Below are positions 8,404 to 16,841 of a stretch of DNA of 64,000 nt, in pieces. This stretch comes from CAVTLG01 sp963802635. GTDB taxonomy: Bacteria > Chloroflexota > Ktedonobacteria > Ktedonobacterales > Ktedonobacteraceae. The notes beneath the pieces were generated by a model. The model had not been told where the DNA came from. It worked only from the letters and a program-made list of their open reading frames with translations, and did no database searches. The stretch is from positions 1,364,001-1,428,000 of the forward strand of contig CAWDJJ010000001.1 in NCBI GenBank assembly GCA_963802635.1, read 5' to 3'. Both the position numbers and the translations under genes were made by a program. Each line of letters begins with the position of its first letter. Positions within the stretch are counted from its first letter, which is position 1.

Positions 8404-9399
8404 CTATTTATGGACTGGAGCTGCTTCAGCCACCTCAGATGCGCCAACCCGGCTAAATTCCCCCATCGTTCTAAACTTCTGATAGCGCTGCTCAAGCAAA
8501 TCATGCAGCGGATAACGCTTGATTTCCGCCAGATTGCTGAGAATAGCATCCTTGAGCGTATTCACCATTTCCTGATAATTGCGATGTGCACCTCCGAGTG
8601 GCTCTGGCACAACTTCATCGATCAATCCCAGTTCTTTGAGGTCGCGTGAGCGAATGCGCATGCCTTCGGCAGCCTGTGCGGCATGGGTCGGTTCGCGCCA
8701 GATGATGGAAGAGGCTGCTTCTGGTGAGGCAACCATGTAAACGCTGTGCTCCAGCATCAAAATACGATCAGCGACACTGATTGCCAATGCGCCACCACTA
8801 CCGCCCTCGCCGATGACAGTCGCGATAATCGGTACACGCAAGCGGGACATCAAATAAAGGTTGGCGGCAATGGCCTCGGACTGTCCGCGCTCCTCATCCA
8901 CCAGGGTGGGAGAAGCACCAGAAGCATCTACCAGGGTAATAACCGGAATGCCGAATTTTTCCGCCTGCTGCATCAAACGGCTGGCTTTACGAAACCCTTC
9001 CGGGTGTGACATGCCCAGATTACGGAACTGCCTTTCCTTCAAATCGCGACCCTTCTGATGGCCTACGAGCATGACGGTCTCATCGCCGATTTTAGCGGGA
9101 CCGGCCATGATAGCATGGTCGTCGCCAAAAGAACGATCACCATGCATCTCGAAAAAGTCATCGCATAGCAGCCGGATATAATCGGCGGCATAAGGGCGAT
9201 CCTTGTGTCGTGCGACCTGCACCGTTTGCCAGGCACTGAGATTTTTATAGATCTCTTCAGTGCGTTGGCGCAGCTCACGCTCAGCCTCCCATAGCTGTGC
9301 AATTTCCTCACTTTTGAGACGCTCGCCCTTGCGCTGTAGGGACGTAATCTTTTTTTCTAACTCAGCCAGTGGTTTCTCAAATTCCAGATCGTAAGCCAT
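8404..9399 (-). CDS. accA: Acetyl-CoA carboxylase carboxyltransferase subunit alpha
   Basis: A 331-residue AccA, half of the carboxyltransferase that moves the carboxyl group from biotin to acetyl-CoA to make malonyl-CoA for fatty-acid synthesis. It starts with the family's coiled segment (LEFEKPLAELEKKI) and contains RPYAADYIRLLCDDFFEMHGDR, a GHQKGRD segment, the oxyanion-loop region VDASGASPTLVDEERGQ and IGEGGSGGALAI, and SIIWREPTHAAQAAEGMRI. Length is near the family norm and nothing is missing. GGGAG precedes ATG 9399. It is the last gene of the ftsY-accD-accA run, 60 bases after the accD stop. Confidence 0.96.
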   Translation of the reverse strand: MAYDLEFEKPLAELEKKITSLQRKGERLKSEEIAQLWEAERELRQRTEEIYKNLSAWQTVQVARHKDRPYAADYIRLLCDDFFEMHGDRSFGDDHAIMAGPAKIGDETVMLVGHQKGRDLKERQFRNLGMSHPEGFRKASRLMQQAEKFGIPVITLVDASGASPTLVDEERGQSEAIAANLYLMSRLRVPIIATVIGEGGSGGALAISVADRILMLEHSVYMVASPEAASSIIWREPTHAAQAAEGMRIRSRDLKELGLIDEVVPEPLGGAHRNYQEMVNTLKDAILSNLAEIKRYPLHDLLEQRYQKFRTMGEFSRVGASEVAEAAPVHK

Positions 9400-9459
9400 C
9401 CGCTCTCCCTTCTCTGTTACTGTTTGTATGTGTGCTATCTTTATCGATCATGCAACGTG

Positions 9460-10350
9460 TTATGCTTTTCCTGTTGTTTTTGTATAGAGACGCAGAAGTT
9501 GTGCCAGTGTTTGTCGCAGATCTCGCCGATGCACAACCGCATCGATCATACCATGTTGCAGTGCAAATTCGGAGTTCACCGTCCCTTCAGGAGTTTTTAT
9601 ATGCATAAATTGCTCCACAACACGTGGTCCAGTGAAACAGAACAGGGCTCCGGGTTCAGCCAGTATGACGTCACCGAGCATGGCAAAGCTCGCAGAGACG
9701 CCGCCCGTGGTGGGGTGCGTGATCAAGCTGAAATAGGGAATGCCTGCCTCGCCCAGTTTTGCCAGGGCGGCGGATGTCTTCGCCAACTGCATCAATGAAT
9801 AGAGTCCCTCTTGCATGCGTGCGCCACCGGAGGTGGCAGCGATGAGCACCGGCATACGTTTCTCGATACCCAGCTCGATAGCGCGGGTAATCTTCTCACC
9901 CACGACCGATCCCATCGTACCAGCAATAAAGGTCGGGTCCATGACTGCGAGCGCGAAAGGACTGCCTTCTAGCGTAGCATGACCACTCACCACCGCTTCA
10001 TTGATGCCAGCTTTCTGCCGTGTATCCTGCAATTTTTCTACATACGAGCGTTTGTCAGCATAAGCAGCAGGATGGATCTTGAAATGGAGTGGGTCGGCAG
10101 AGATAATATCTGCGTCCTGCTCCACAAAGCTACCCTGGTCCACGAGTAATGCGATGCGTTCGTGAGCGGTAATCTGGAAGTGGTAATTGCAACGCGTGCA
10201 TACTTTCTGGTTCTTTTCCCAGTCGCGTCGATAGAGAATCTCCTTACACTTCCGACATTAAATCGCTATATCTCCCATTGCTGGCAATGTTGGCTTGACC
10301 TGTTTCGTAGCTGTCTGCCTGGTCAACGGAATAGATGCTTCTTTTACCAT
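9460..10350 (-). pseudogene. accD: Acetyl-CoA carboxylase carboxyltransferase subunit beta with an in-frame stop
   Basis: AccD, the zinc-ribbon subunit paired with AccA. ATG 10350 has a strong GGGGGAG site, and the reading frame runs MVKEASIPLTRQ up to codon 31, which is TAA (10258-10260). It then continues in the same frame as CRKCKEILYRRDWEKNQK, VCTRC and NYHFQITAHERIAL and on to the carboxyltransferase domain (VVSGHATLEGSPFALAVMDP, AATSGGARMQEG, THPTTGGVSASFAMLGD). The stop sits immediately before the first zinc-ribbon Cys, where the family usually has Lys, so one A-to-T change (AAA to TAA) explains it. If real, only an N-terminally shortened protein lacking two zinc ligands could be made. 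As the gene is normally essential and its neighbour accA is intact, a sequencing error, readthrough, or a second copy must be considered. Confidence 0.88.
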
Positions 10351-10365
10351 ACCGAACTCCCCCCA

Positions 10366-11373
10366 TTACTCGTGTGCAAACAGTGCATTGACAAAACTTT
10401 GCGGCTCAAACGGGATCAAATGCTCAACCTTTTCTCCCGTGCCGATGAACTTGATAGGCACGCCGAGATCGTCGGCCACAGCAAAGGCAAAGCCGCCCTT
10501 TGCTGTGCTGTCCATCTTGGTAATAATCACGCCTGTCAGGCCAATATCCGCCGCGAACTGACGGGCCTGGAGCAGGGCATTTTGTCCAGTCGTTGCATCA
10601 ATGACCATCAATAACTCGTGTGGACCATCCGGGACGAATTTCTGAATAATTTTATTAATTTTCTTTAATTCTTCCATCAAGTTATACTTTGTGTGCAGGC
10701 GACCGGCGGTATCCACAATCAGGACATCGCTGCCGCGTGCCTGTGCGGCCTGGATGGCATCAAAGACCACAGCTCCGGGGTCGGAGCCTTGCTTTTGACT
10801 AATGACGGGTACGTCGATGCGTCTGCCCCATTCCTCAAGCTGGTCGATAGCAGCAGCGCGAAACGTGTCGCCTGCCGCTAATGTAACTTTGTGATCTTCC
10901 TGGGTGAGGCGGTGGGCCATCTTGGCGATACTGGTTGTTTTGCCTGAACCATTGACGCCGATGACTAAAAACACAGTCAGAGAGGATTGTTTGGAAATGC
11001 GCAGGGCCGATGATGTGCCGAGCAGTGCGGACAGTTCCTCGCGCAGCGCTTGCTGCACTTGAGCGCCGCTCTGCATATGTTCTGCTGTGACGCGCTGGCG
11101 CAAGCGGTCGATGAGCCACAGTGTCGTGCCTGGTCCGACATCAGCCCCCAGTAGCGACTCCTCCATCTCATCCCACAGCTCATCGGTAATGGTGTCGGTT
11201 TCCTGAACAGTTGTTCCTAGCCGGTTAAAGAGTTGTCGTGTTCGACTCAAAAAAGTGAAACGTGGCTCTAACCCAGAAGGTTCCCCGCGCTGCTCTTGAG
11301 TTGTCTCTTGTGCGCGCTGTTGTTCTTCTTGCGGCTTTTCTTGTGGTTTCTGCCCAAAGAATCGATTGAGCAC
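10366..11373 (-). CDS. ftsY: Signal recognition particle receptor FtsY
   Basis: The SRP receptor GTPase that docks ribosome-nascent-chain complexes at the membrane. It has a short charged, Gln/Glu-rich N-terminal region, an NG-domain helical bundle (LSRTRQLFNRLGTTVQETDTI), the G1 P-loop VIGVNGSGKTTSIAKMA, DTFRAAAIDQLEEW, the G3 DTAGRLHTKYNLMEEL, the G4 TKMDSTAKGG and the closing FIGTGEKVEHLIPFEPQSFV. The frame is open up to 11439, but that part overlaps a degenerate dispersed-repeat end. I place the start at GTG 11373, behind AAAGGAG at eleven bases; this start is uncertain. accD begins 15 bases after the stop, so the three genes are probably one operon. Confidence 0.92.
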   Translation of the reverse strand: MLNRFFGQKPQEKPQEEQQRAQETTQEQRGEPSGLEPRFTFLSRTRQLFNRLGTTVQETDTITDELWDEMEESLLGADVGPGTTLWLIDRLRQRVTAEHMQSGAQVQQALREELSALLGTSSALRISKQSSLTVFLVIGVNGSGKTTSIAKMAHRLTQEDHKVTLAAGDTFRAAAIDQLEEWGRRIDVPVISQKQGSDPGAVVFDAIQAAQARGSDVLIVDTAGRLHTKYNLMEELKKINKIIQKFVPDGPHELLMVIDATTGQNALLQARQFAADIGLTGVIITKMDSTAKGGFAFAVADDLGVPIKFIGTGEKVEHLIPFEPQSFVNALFAHE

Positions 11374-11410
11374 GTCAGCATTGACTCCTTTTATAATAGA
11401 AACATAACAA

Positions 11411-11437
11411 ATACCCATAGGCATATCATCAAACGCC
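11411..11437 (-). repeat. Degenerate end of a dispersed palindromic repeat upstream of ftsY
   Basis: TACCCATAGGCAT followed by ATCAAACGCC resembles the right end of the complete dispersed repeats in reverse orientation (TACCCATAAGCATTC, then AAACGCC, at 16842). It supports a downstream start for ftsY, because the extra N-terminal codons would be read from this repeat. Confidence 0.45.
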
Positions 11438-11440
11438 AAA

Positions 11441-11533
11441 TAGAGGGTGTATAACCACGCCCATATGCTGAGCTGTGGTTACCCCTCTACGTGCAAGAGG
11501 CAAAAGAAATGCGGTGTACCCGCCTTTTGCCTC
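11441..11533. terminator. Two consecutive hairpins between the zinc-ribbon gene and ftsY
   Basis: TAGAGGGTGTATAACCAC pairs with GTGGTTACCCCTCTA (11441-11489, with small mismatches). GAGGCAAAA (11497-11505) pairs exactly with TTTTGCCTC (11525-11533), with an inner GCGG/CCGC pair. Both genes run on the minus strand, so the stems can end transcription of the zinc-ribbon gene or attenuate the ftsY-accD-accA transcript. Confidence 0.6.
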
Positions 11534-11599
11534 CAGATTCACGCCATGAAGCAACAAACGCCGCTCATGTGCGTCAAGTCTGCTGGGTGATCGCACTCC

Positions 11600-11815
11600 T
11601 TATTGCCGACCGCTGCGGTACGTATGGAGTGAACCATCACTGATTGGTTCATTGATGATGATGTCGCCGTTACGGATTTTGATATTGTACAAACATGATG
11701 GATTTGTGCAAACCCATGCTTTGTACTCAATGGAAGCTCCCTGGCTACCGAAATCCGAAAGCGGAACCAGATCACCTTCACTACATTTGCGACAGCGGGG
11801 AAATGCATTTTCCAC
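11600..11815 (-). CDS. Small zinc-ribbon protein of unknown function
   Basis: A 71-residue protein with two Cys knuckles: CRKC near residue 8 and CTNPSC near residue 36, joined by a polar strand-forming segment, as in a rubredoxin-like zinc ribbon. The tail (IKIRNGDIIINEP) has no recognised motif. GTG 11815 is the start because a strong AAGGAGG lies seven bases upstream; there is no better ATG. The gene is monocistronic, with hairpins downstream and a structured-looking leader upstream. I do not recognise the family; a role in binding nucleic acid or a partner protein would be a guess. Confidence 0.75.
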   Translation of the reverse strand: MENAFPRCRKCSEGDLVPLSDFGSQGASIEYKAWVCTNPSCLYNIKIRNGDIIINEPISDGSLHTYRSGRQ

Positions 11816-12521
11816 GAAATCGCCTCCTTCCTTCTCTCTGGAGGTAATACGCGCTTGTTTTAGGTCAACAAGCGAGGCTTAGCAAGATAGTAAGCCGAGG
11901 GGGAGCCTCCGCCGCTGCATCCGCGTCCCCACAGCAGGTGTAATCCATGCCCTACCTATCATACCATAAGTTCTCTTCTCTGTCAGTAGGTAAGTGAAGA
12001 ATTATTCATATTTGCCTCGAACGTGATGTATTCTTCCAATTGATCCTCCTATGAGAAGAGTCAAAAGCACTGACGTTACTGCTTACCTTCAGCATAACAG
12101 GAGTTACAATTCTAGTCAAGCATGCCTATTTGTCAAGTTATATGCTCCTCTAGCTGATTGCGTAAAATTCCCCACACATGGAAATTTATTCATCTTCTGG
12201 CATGCTGCTGTTCATCTTCGCGGGATGTTTTTTCTTCTATTTCACTGTCTTTGCGTCGTAAATAGCTGAACAGAGAAGCTGATCTTCATGAATGATCTTA
12301 GATATATTTGCTGTGCGCGAGTTATGCTGCATTTTTGGCATGATTATTGCAAAATATTTTGCTGGGATAGCCTTTTGCGAAAGTCGCAATGCTTTGAATA
12401 TTTCTCCCGGATAGATGATGCCCCGGGTGTAACTGGACAATGAGTGTATGAGTGTGCCTGAGCGTATCGTAAAACGAGAGCAGGCTGCTTGACATGCTCT
12501 GAGAAAAAGGAGTACTGAAGA
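11816..12521. other. Long intergenic region with structured leader on the minus strand
   Basis: About 700 bases without a supported gene separate the zinc-ribbon start (minus) and the sigma factor start (plus). At 11855-11900 two adjacent stems are visible: GCTTGTT/AACAAGC and GGCTTA/TAAGCC. They would lie in the 5' leader of the zinc-ribbon transcript. The rest, about 11940-12500, is AT-rich and presumably holds the sigma-factor promoter; I see no RNA gene in it. The short open frames here lack ribosome sites. Confidence 0.5.
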
Positions 12522-13523
12522 ATGGTAGCAAAGACAAGCAGGACGCAGCGTCGTACGGACGTGTATGTGGTGGGTGAAAGGAAACGTCGCATGCCGGATG
12601 ATCTCTATAATGAGCGTGAAGAAGAGAATGACAAGGCGTTCTGTTATGGCTGTGATGAGGAGTATGAGGAAGAGGAAGAAGATCAGCGTATGGCTGTAGA
12701 TGATTCGGTGAAGCAGTACCTGAAGGAGATTGGTATGTATCCTCTTCTCACCGCTGAGCAGGAATTGCTACTGGCCGAGCGTGTGTCGCGTGGAGATTTA
12801 CGCGCTCGCCAACGTTTAATCGAGGCTAATTTACGTCTGGTGGTGAGTATTGCCAAACGCTACTCTAATCAAGGCTTACCGCTGCTGGACTTAATTCAAG
12901 AAGGCAATATTGGTTTGATGCGTGCGACGCAGAAGTTTGATTACAAGCGTGGTTTTCGCTTTAGTACGTATGCGACCTGGTGGATTCGCCAGGCGATCAG
13001 TCGTGCTATTGCAGAACATTCGCGCAGTATTCATATTCCGGTGCATGTGGTTGAACTTATTTATAAAATCAAGCGTGTTGCGCGTCGTCTTTATCAGGAT
13101 CAGGGTATTGAGCCGTTGCCGGAACAGATTGCGGTGGAGGTCGGTTTGCCACGTGAGCGTGTGGTGGAACTGCTGAGTGCCTCCGATCAGCCTATTTCGC
13201 TGGACGCGCCGATGGCTGATGACGAAGAATATCACCTGGCTGATACCTTAGAAGATCGTTATATCCTGCCGGAGGTTGATCAAACTGCTCATCAGTTGTT
13301 GCAAGAACAGATTGATCAAGCGCTCAACGTCTTAAATCCCCGTGAGCGGATTATTATAGAGATGCGTTATGGACTGAAAGATGGACATTCGCTTTCGTTA
13401 GATGAGGTGAGTAGCGTTTTCCATCTCACCCGTGAGCGTATTCGTCAGATCGAGGTGAAGGCCCTACGGAAATTGCGCTATCCTGAGCGCTATGAGGGTA
13501 TACGCGAACTCGCGCGTATCTGA
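12522..13523 (+). CDS. RNA polymerase sigma factor, sigma-70 family (RpoD/SigA-like)
   Basis: A 333-residue sigma factor that directs RNA polymerase to promoters. After a basic start and a very acidic stretch (about residues 30-55) comes region 1.2 (DDSVKQYLKEIGMYPLLTAEQE), then regions 2.1-2.4 (LRLVVSIAKRYSNQGLPL, LDLIQEGNIGLMRATQKFD, FSTYATWWIRQAISRAI), region 3 (PVHVVELIYKIKRVARRL) and region 4 with a helix-turn-helix (LTRERIRQIEVKALRKLR). It has no large region 1.1 and is shorter than primary factors of many phyla, so it could be the primary or an alternative group 2 factor. AAGGAG precedes ATG 12522 by ten bases. Confidence 0.94.
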   Translation: MVAKTSRTQRRTDVYVVGERKRRMPDDLYNEREEENDKAFCYGCDEEYEEEEEDQRMAVDDSVKQYLKEIGMYPLLTAEQELLLAERVSRGDLRARQRLIEANLRLVVSIAKRYSNQGLPLLDLIQEGNIGLMRATQKFDYKRGFRFSTYATWWIRQAISRAIAEHSRSIHIPVHVVELIYKIKRVARRLYQDQGIEPLPEQIAVEVGLPRERVVELLSASDQPISLDAPMADDEEYHLADTLEDRYILPEVDQTAHQLLQEQIDQALNVLNPRERIIIEMRYGLKDGHSLSLDEVSSVFHLTRERIRQIEVKALRKLRYPERYEGIRELARI

Positions 13524-13553
13524 ATATTTCTCACCTGAATGCAAGGCAATATG
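13522..13553 (-). repeat. Solo left end of the dispersed palindromic repeat
   Basis: Read on the minus strand, this is ATATTGCCTTGCATTCAGG followed by TGAGAAATA. It matches the left end and first stem of the repeats at 44314 and 63783, then is lost in the sigma-factor stop codon. Confidence 0.6.
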
Positions 13554-13560
13554 ATAGAGA

Positions 13561-13596
13561 AAGGGCACCTGTCCAAACCTGAAACAGGTGTCCCTT
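13561..13596. terminator. Hairpin after the sigma factor gene
   Basis: AAGGGCACCTGT pairs with ACAGGTGTCCCTT around a loop of about eleven bases, between the convergent sigma factor and prfB stops. There is no long U-run, so the terminator role is inferred from position. Confidence 0.6.
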
Positions 13597-13621
13597 CGTA
13601 CTCGTTATGCGCACTGGTTGC

Positions 13622-14736
13622 TTATTCTCCCGCTATCACACCGCCAGCCATCTCTTGCAAGTAGGCCTGGATGAAGGGGTCAACATCGCCTGCCAGATAG
13701 CGTTCTGTGTCGCCCATCTCGAAGTTTGTGCGGTGATCCTTGACGATGCTATACGGGTGGATGGTTACTGAGCGAATTTGTGTGCCGAAGTCGGCCTGGA
13801 CATGTTCGCCTTTGAGTCTGGCAGTCTCTTCCTCACGTTTTTTCAATTCTCGTTCATAAAGGCGTGCTTTCAACAACTTCAGTGCCACCTCACGGTTCTG
13901 GATCTGTGAGCGTTCGTTCTGACAGGTGACAACGATGCCGCTGGGAAGATGGCGCATGCGTACAGGCTGAGTCCGTTTTGTTGACGTGCTGACCACCAGC
14001 GCCCGTTGAACGGTAGGTATCCACCTCCAGATCTTCGGGACGGATGGTGATTTCAATACTGCCTTCGATGTCAGGAATGACTTCGACTTTCGCGAAGGAT
14101 GTATGGCGTCGATGGGCTGCGTCGAATGGTGAAAGGCGGATCAAGCGGTGTGTGCCCGCTTCCGAGCGCAGGTAGCCATAGACGTAGCGTCCTTTGATTT
14201 CGACGGTGACACTTTTCAGGCCCGCCTCCTCACCCTCCATATAGTCATAGATCTCGGTGCGGAAGCGATGCTGTTCGGCCCAACGCAAGTACATACGCAG
14301 CAGCATGTCAGCCCAGTCCTGGGCATCCACGCCACCACTGCCAGCGTGGATGCTGACAATGGCGTCGCGTTCATCATGTTCTCCGCTGAGCATCAAGGCA
14401 AACTGTAGCTTTTCGACGGTGGCTTCAATGGGTGGCAACGCCTGTGCGACTTCTGTCTGCATGTCTTCATCTGGCTCCTCTTCCAGTAGTTGGGCTAATG
14501 CGTGCAGATCGTTGAGTTGCGAGGCGATGTCGTTCCAGGTTGTGACCTCTTCGCGCAAGGCGTTGAGCTGTTGCATGTGCGTCTGTGCCTTGCGATTATC
14601 CGACCAGAAGTCGGCGGCCATACTTTCTGTTTCAAGACTCTTTATTTGTTCGGCTTTATGCGCCAGGTCAAAGATGCACCATAGTTTTCTGCACCTGTCT
14701 CTGTAGGCGCTCAATGCGGGTAATCAGTTCATTCAT
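13622..14736 (-). pseudogene. prfB: Peptide chain release factor 2, programmed +1 frameshift plus a second frameshift
   Basis: RF2, which releases peptides at UGA and UAA. ATG 14736 opens MNELITRIERLQ; codon 22 is CTT and codon 23 is TGA (14668-14670). Slipping +1 on CTT TGA C restores LDLAHKAEQIKSLE and the rest of the protein. This is the classic RF2 autoregulation site. The SPF anticodon tripeptide (RLSPFDAAHRRHT) and GGQ motif (STGAGGQHVNKT) are present. Just after KTDSA a second shift occurs near 13961-13968: dropping one base gives VRMRHLPSGIVVTCQNERSQ and the normal C-terminus to 13622. That second site has no known regulatory role. It is either an error or a real lesion, in which case a working RF2 would have to come from elsewhere. 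Confidence 0.92.
14668..14673 (-). promoter_or_regulatory. RF2 programmed +1 ribosomal frameshift site (CTT TGA)
   Basis: The codon pair CTT TGA followed by C stands at codons 22-23 of prfB, as in most bacterial RF2 genes. When RF2 is scarce the ribosome slips to the +1 frame and makes full-length protein. The usual upstream Shine-Dalgarno-like stimulator (AGGGGG) is poor here: ATGGTG occupies its place. Confidence 0.92.
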
Positions 14737-14900
14737 AGCGCTTATTTTAGCACGTTTTCCGTTTAGTATCTAGTGGACTCGTGGACTCTTGCTTGCTTGA
14801 CCTCTGAAGGTTCATATGATAGTTTTGATACCTTCTTCCTGATGGGTGCAGAAGCCTCTGTTCTTTCACAACCCGCTTGAGGGGATTGAAACGAAACAAA

Positions 14901-16046
14901 CTAATTCAACAGGACATTGGTGAGCAAGAGTTGTCCGGCGGCTGTACTTTGTGCACGCGGGAGTATCTCGATCAAGAGCAGCCCGGGCTGATCTGCCACA
15001 CTATTGTGATAGAAGAGTGTTCCGCTATAGTGCCCGTTTGTCTGTATCGTTAGCTTTGAACCATTCAGCACGGCTATGGGTGTCAGTGTGTGGTCGAAGA
15101 GCAATGGTGTACTTCGTCCTTGCGTGAGTGACTGGATTACGGTTCCTTGTATGCTCATTGGCGAAGCAATGGGGAGCGCTGGAGTTGTCTGTTCGCTAGT
15201 TATGTTCGGCGTCTGTGCCCCAGTGACGAACCAGAGTCCCTTGCTAGTGGGCTGGACAAGGCGGGTGAGCGTTATCCTGACTGTGCAGCATGAGCGTGTT
15301 TGTGTGAGGAGCACATGAGCTGTCGTTCCGTCGTTATCCAGCAGCTTCTCTGGTATATGGTTGGTGGGCCAGTGAAAGAGATCCTGCGCCATCTGTACCG
15401 CTGTAGCTGTAGGATCGCTCCAGGGGAATGTCTGTCCAGTATCAGCCTGATCTTGCAATGCCTCTGCCTCACTGCGACTGGTCACGGGATAGAGGCCAGG
15501 GAACTTCACTTGTTGAAACGTGCTATGTTGCCAGCGATATTCCTGATAGACGTTTTGCTGGAGTGGCTGCAAGAGCGCACTGGCGTCTGCTGAGAGCGTG
15601 GTGTCCAGTTGTCCGATGCTGAGTGTGTGCGCTCGCGTGATGCTGGCTGTACCCTGGATCAGTCCTTGTCGCTTGAAAAGCAAGGCCAATGTTGGCTGTT
15701 TCTGTTGCATGCTACAGCCATAAACGTAGACGTCGAGAAGATGTTGAGCACTGCTATCTGTCACTTGTAGCATAGCGGCTGGTTGTCCTCCCACCAGTTC
15801 GTCCACAAATTGCACTGCCTCTAGCTGCTGGGTCGCGTGTTGTATATCGATGATCTGCATGTAGTCGGTATGACGGATCAATCCCAGGCAATCAGTCGGT
15901 GTTATTGTGGGGTAAGCTGTATGCGTGACGGCGATAAAGTGCAGGAGCGCCAAAAGCGCCAAAAGCGCGAGGAGGATAGTGAGCAGGTGTGGCTTCCGCT
16001 TTTTCTGCCGAGTGGGCGATTGTTCATCGTTATTGTTACGAAGCAT
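14901..16046 (-). CDS. Membrane-anchored extracytoplasmic protein, unknown function
   Basis: A 381-residue protein I do not recognise. A basic start (RQKKRKPH) is followed by a single strongly hydrophobic helix at about residues 20-40 (LLTILLALLALLALLHF), and the rest is polar and Thr/Gln-rich, so it is probably anchored and exposed outside the cell. There are two isolated Cys regions (DCLGL, and CCTV near residue 250) but no catalytic signature. The last 100 residues (SIQGTVIQSL, LTIQTNGHYSGTLFYHNS) resemble a beta-sandwich such as a Gmad2-type domain, a tentative comparison. GGGAGC immediately precedes ATG 16046. Confidence 0.75.
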   Translation of the reverse strand: MLRNNNDEQSPTRQKKRKPHLLTILLALLALLALLHFIAVTHTAYPTITPTDCLGLIRHTDYMQIIDIQHATQQLEAVQFVDELVGGQPAAMLQVTDSSAQHLLDVYVYGCSMQQKQPTLALLFKRQGLIQGTASITRAHTLSIGQLDTTLSADASALLQPLQQNVYQEYRWQHSTFQQVKFPGLYPVTSRSEAEALQDQADTGQTFPWSDPTATAVQMAQDLFHWPTNHIPEKLLDNDGTTAHVLLTQTRSCCTVRITLTRLVQPTSKGLWFVTGAQTPNITSEQTTPALPIASPMSIQGTVIQSLTQGRSTPLLFDHTLTPIAVLNGSKLTIQTNGHYSGTLFYHNSVADQPGLLLIEILPRAQSTAAGQLLLTNVLLN

Positions 16047-16180
16047 TGCTCCCTACCTGTTTATTTGATGAAATAGATTGCTCTTTTCATTCTACAGACT
16101 GGCAAAAAATGCTCGACCAGCTTCTTAGCTTGCTTCTGTTGTGCATATTGACAAACGTTCTTTGTGCTTCTATAATTTAA

Positions 16181-16198
16181 TTGATTGATTAGTCAAAT
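16181..16198. promoter_or_regulatory. Likely TetR operator upstream of the TetR gene
   Basis: TTGATTGATTAGTCAAAT is an imperfect palindrome (TTGA and TCAA arms) just before the regulator start. It shares the word TCAATCAA (read in reverse complement) with a second site before the exporter genes at 17009-17028. This suggests autoregulation and joint control; binding is inferred. Confidence 0.55.
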
Positions 16199-16226
16199 AG
16201 CAAGATGGAGGTTCAGCTCACAAATC

Positions 16227-16841
16227 ATGACACGTACCCAGCATGAGGGAGAAGATCGCCGCGAGCAAATTATTGATGCAGCCTTGCGTGTGTTCGCTCA
16301 GAAGGGTTTTGTGCGCGCCACGAACCGTGATGTGGCACACGAGGCGGGGATCACGACCGGACTCATCTACTACTACTTCAGAAGTAAAGAGGATTTGTTC
16401 AGAGCTATTCTGGAGGAGCGTTCGCCAGTACAGGCAGTAGCGCAGGTTACGACAGAAATGCTGGAGCAGCCGCCACAGATTTTGCTGCCTTTGCTCATAC
16501 AGCGTGTACTGAGCATTGTGGAGGATGAGCAGTTTATCGGTGTGGTACGTGTGATCTTGCCTGAAATGCTGCACGATGCGACGCAGATCTCACCTATCGT
16601 GCAGAGCTTCTTCCAGCGCGGACTCGGATTTCTCAGCGCTTATCTACAAGCTCAGGTCGCCAAGGGTAGGGTGCGCGCCGATCTGGATGTCGATGTGATG
16701 GCTCAGATGGTTGTTAGTAGCATCATGGGTATGCTATTGCGTCGGCAGGTTCTGCGCGATCCCGCCGTGTTGCACTATACACATGAACAGATTGTGCATG
16801 TGCTTACCGAGACCTTACTGCAGGGTATTCAGCTACATTAA
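16227..16841 (+). CDS. TetR/AcrR family transcriptional regulator
   Basis: A 204-residue repressor. The N-terminal helix-turn-helix is typical (REQIIDAALRVFAQKGFVRATNRDVAHEAGITTGLIYYYFRSKEDLFRAIL), followed by a helical ligand domain with the TetR_C-type end (FFQRGLGFLSAYLQAQVAKGRV). The start is uncertain: ATG 16227 gives the usual domain distance, but its GGAGG lies fifteen bases upstream, and a TTG at 16185 is in frame. An ABC exporter operon follows on the same strand, and operator-like palindromes stand before both genes, so it probably represses the exporter until a toxic ligand binds. Confidence 0.9.
   Translation: MTRTQHEGEDRREQIIDAALRVFAQKGFVRATNRDVAHEAGITTGLIYYYFRSKEDLFRAILEERSPVQAVAQVTTEMLEQPPQILLPLLIQRVLSIVEDEQFIGVVRVILPEMLHDATQISPIVQSFFQRGLGFLSAYLQAQVAKGRVRADLDVDVMAQMVVSSIMGMLLRRQVLRDPAVLHYTHEQIVHVLTETLLQGIQLH

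Noticed and set aside
12051..12269. Short plus-strand frame upstream of the sigma factor
   Set aside because: No ribosome site, composition is not coding-like, and it lies in an AT-rich promoter region.
14901..16046. A regulator or anti-sigma factor partner of the nearby sigma factor
   Set aside because: No zinc-binding or sigma-binding motif is seen and prfB lies between; only an anchored extracytoplasmic protein can be supported.
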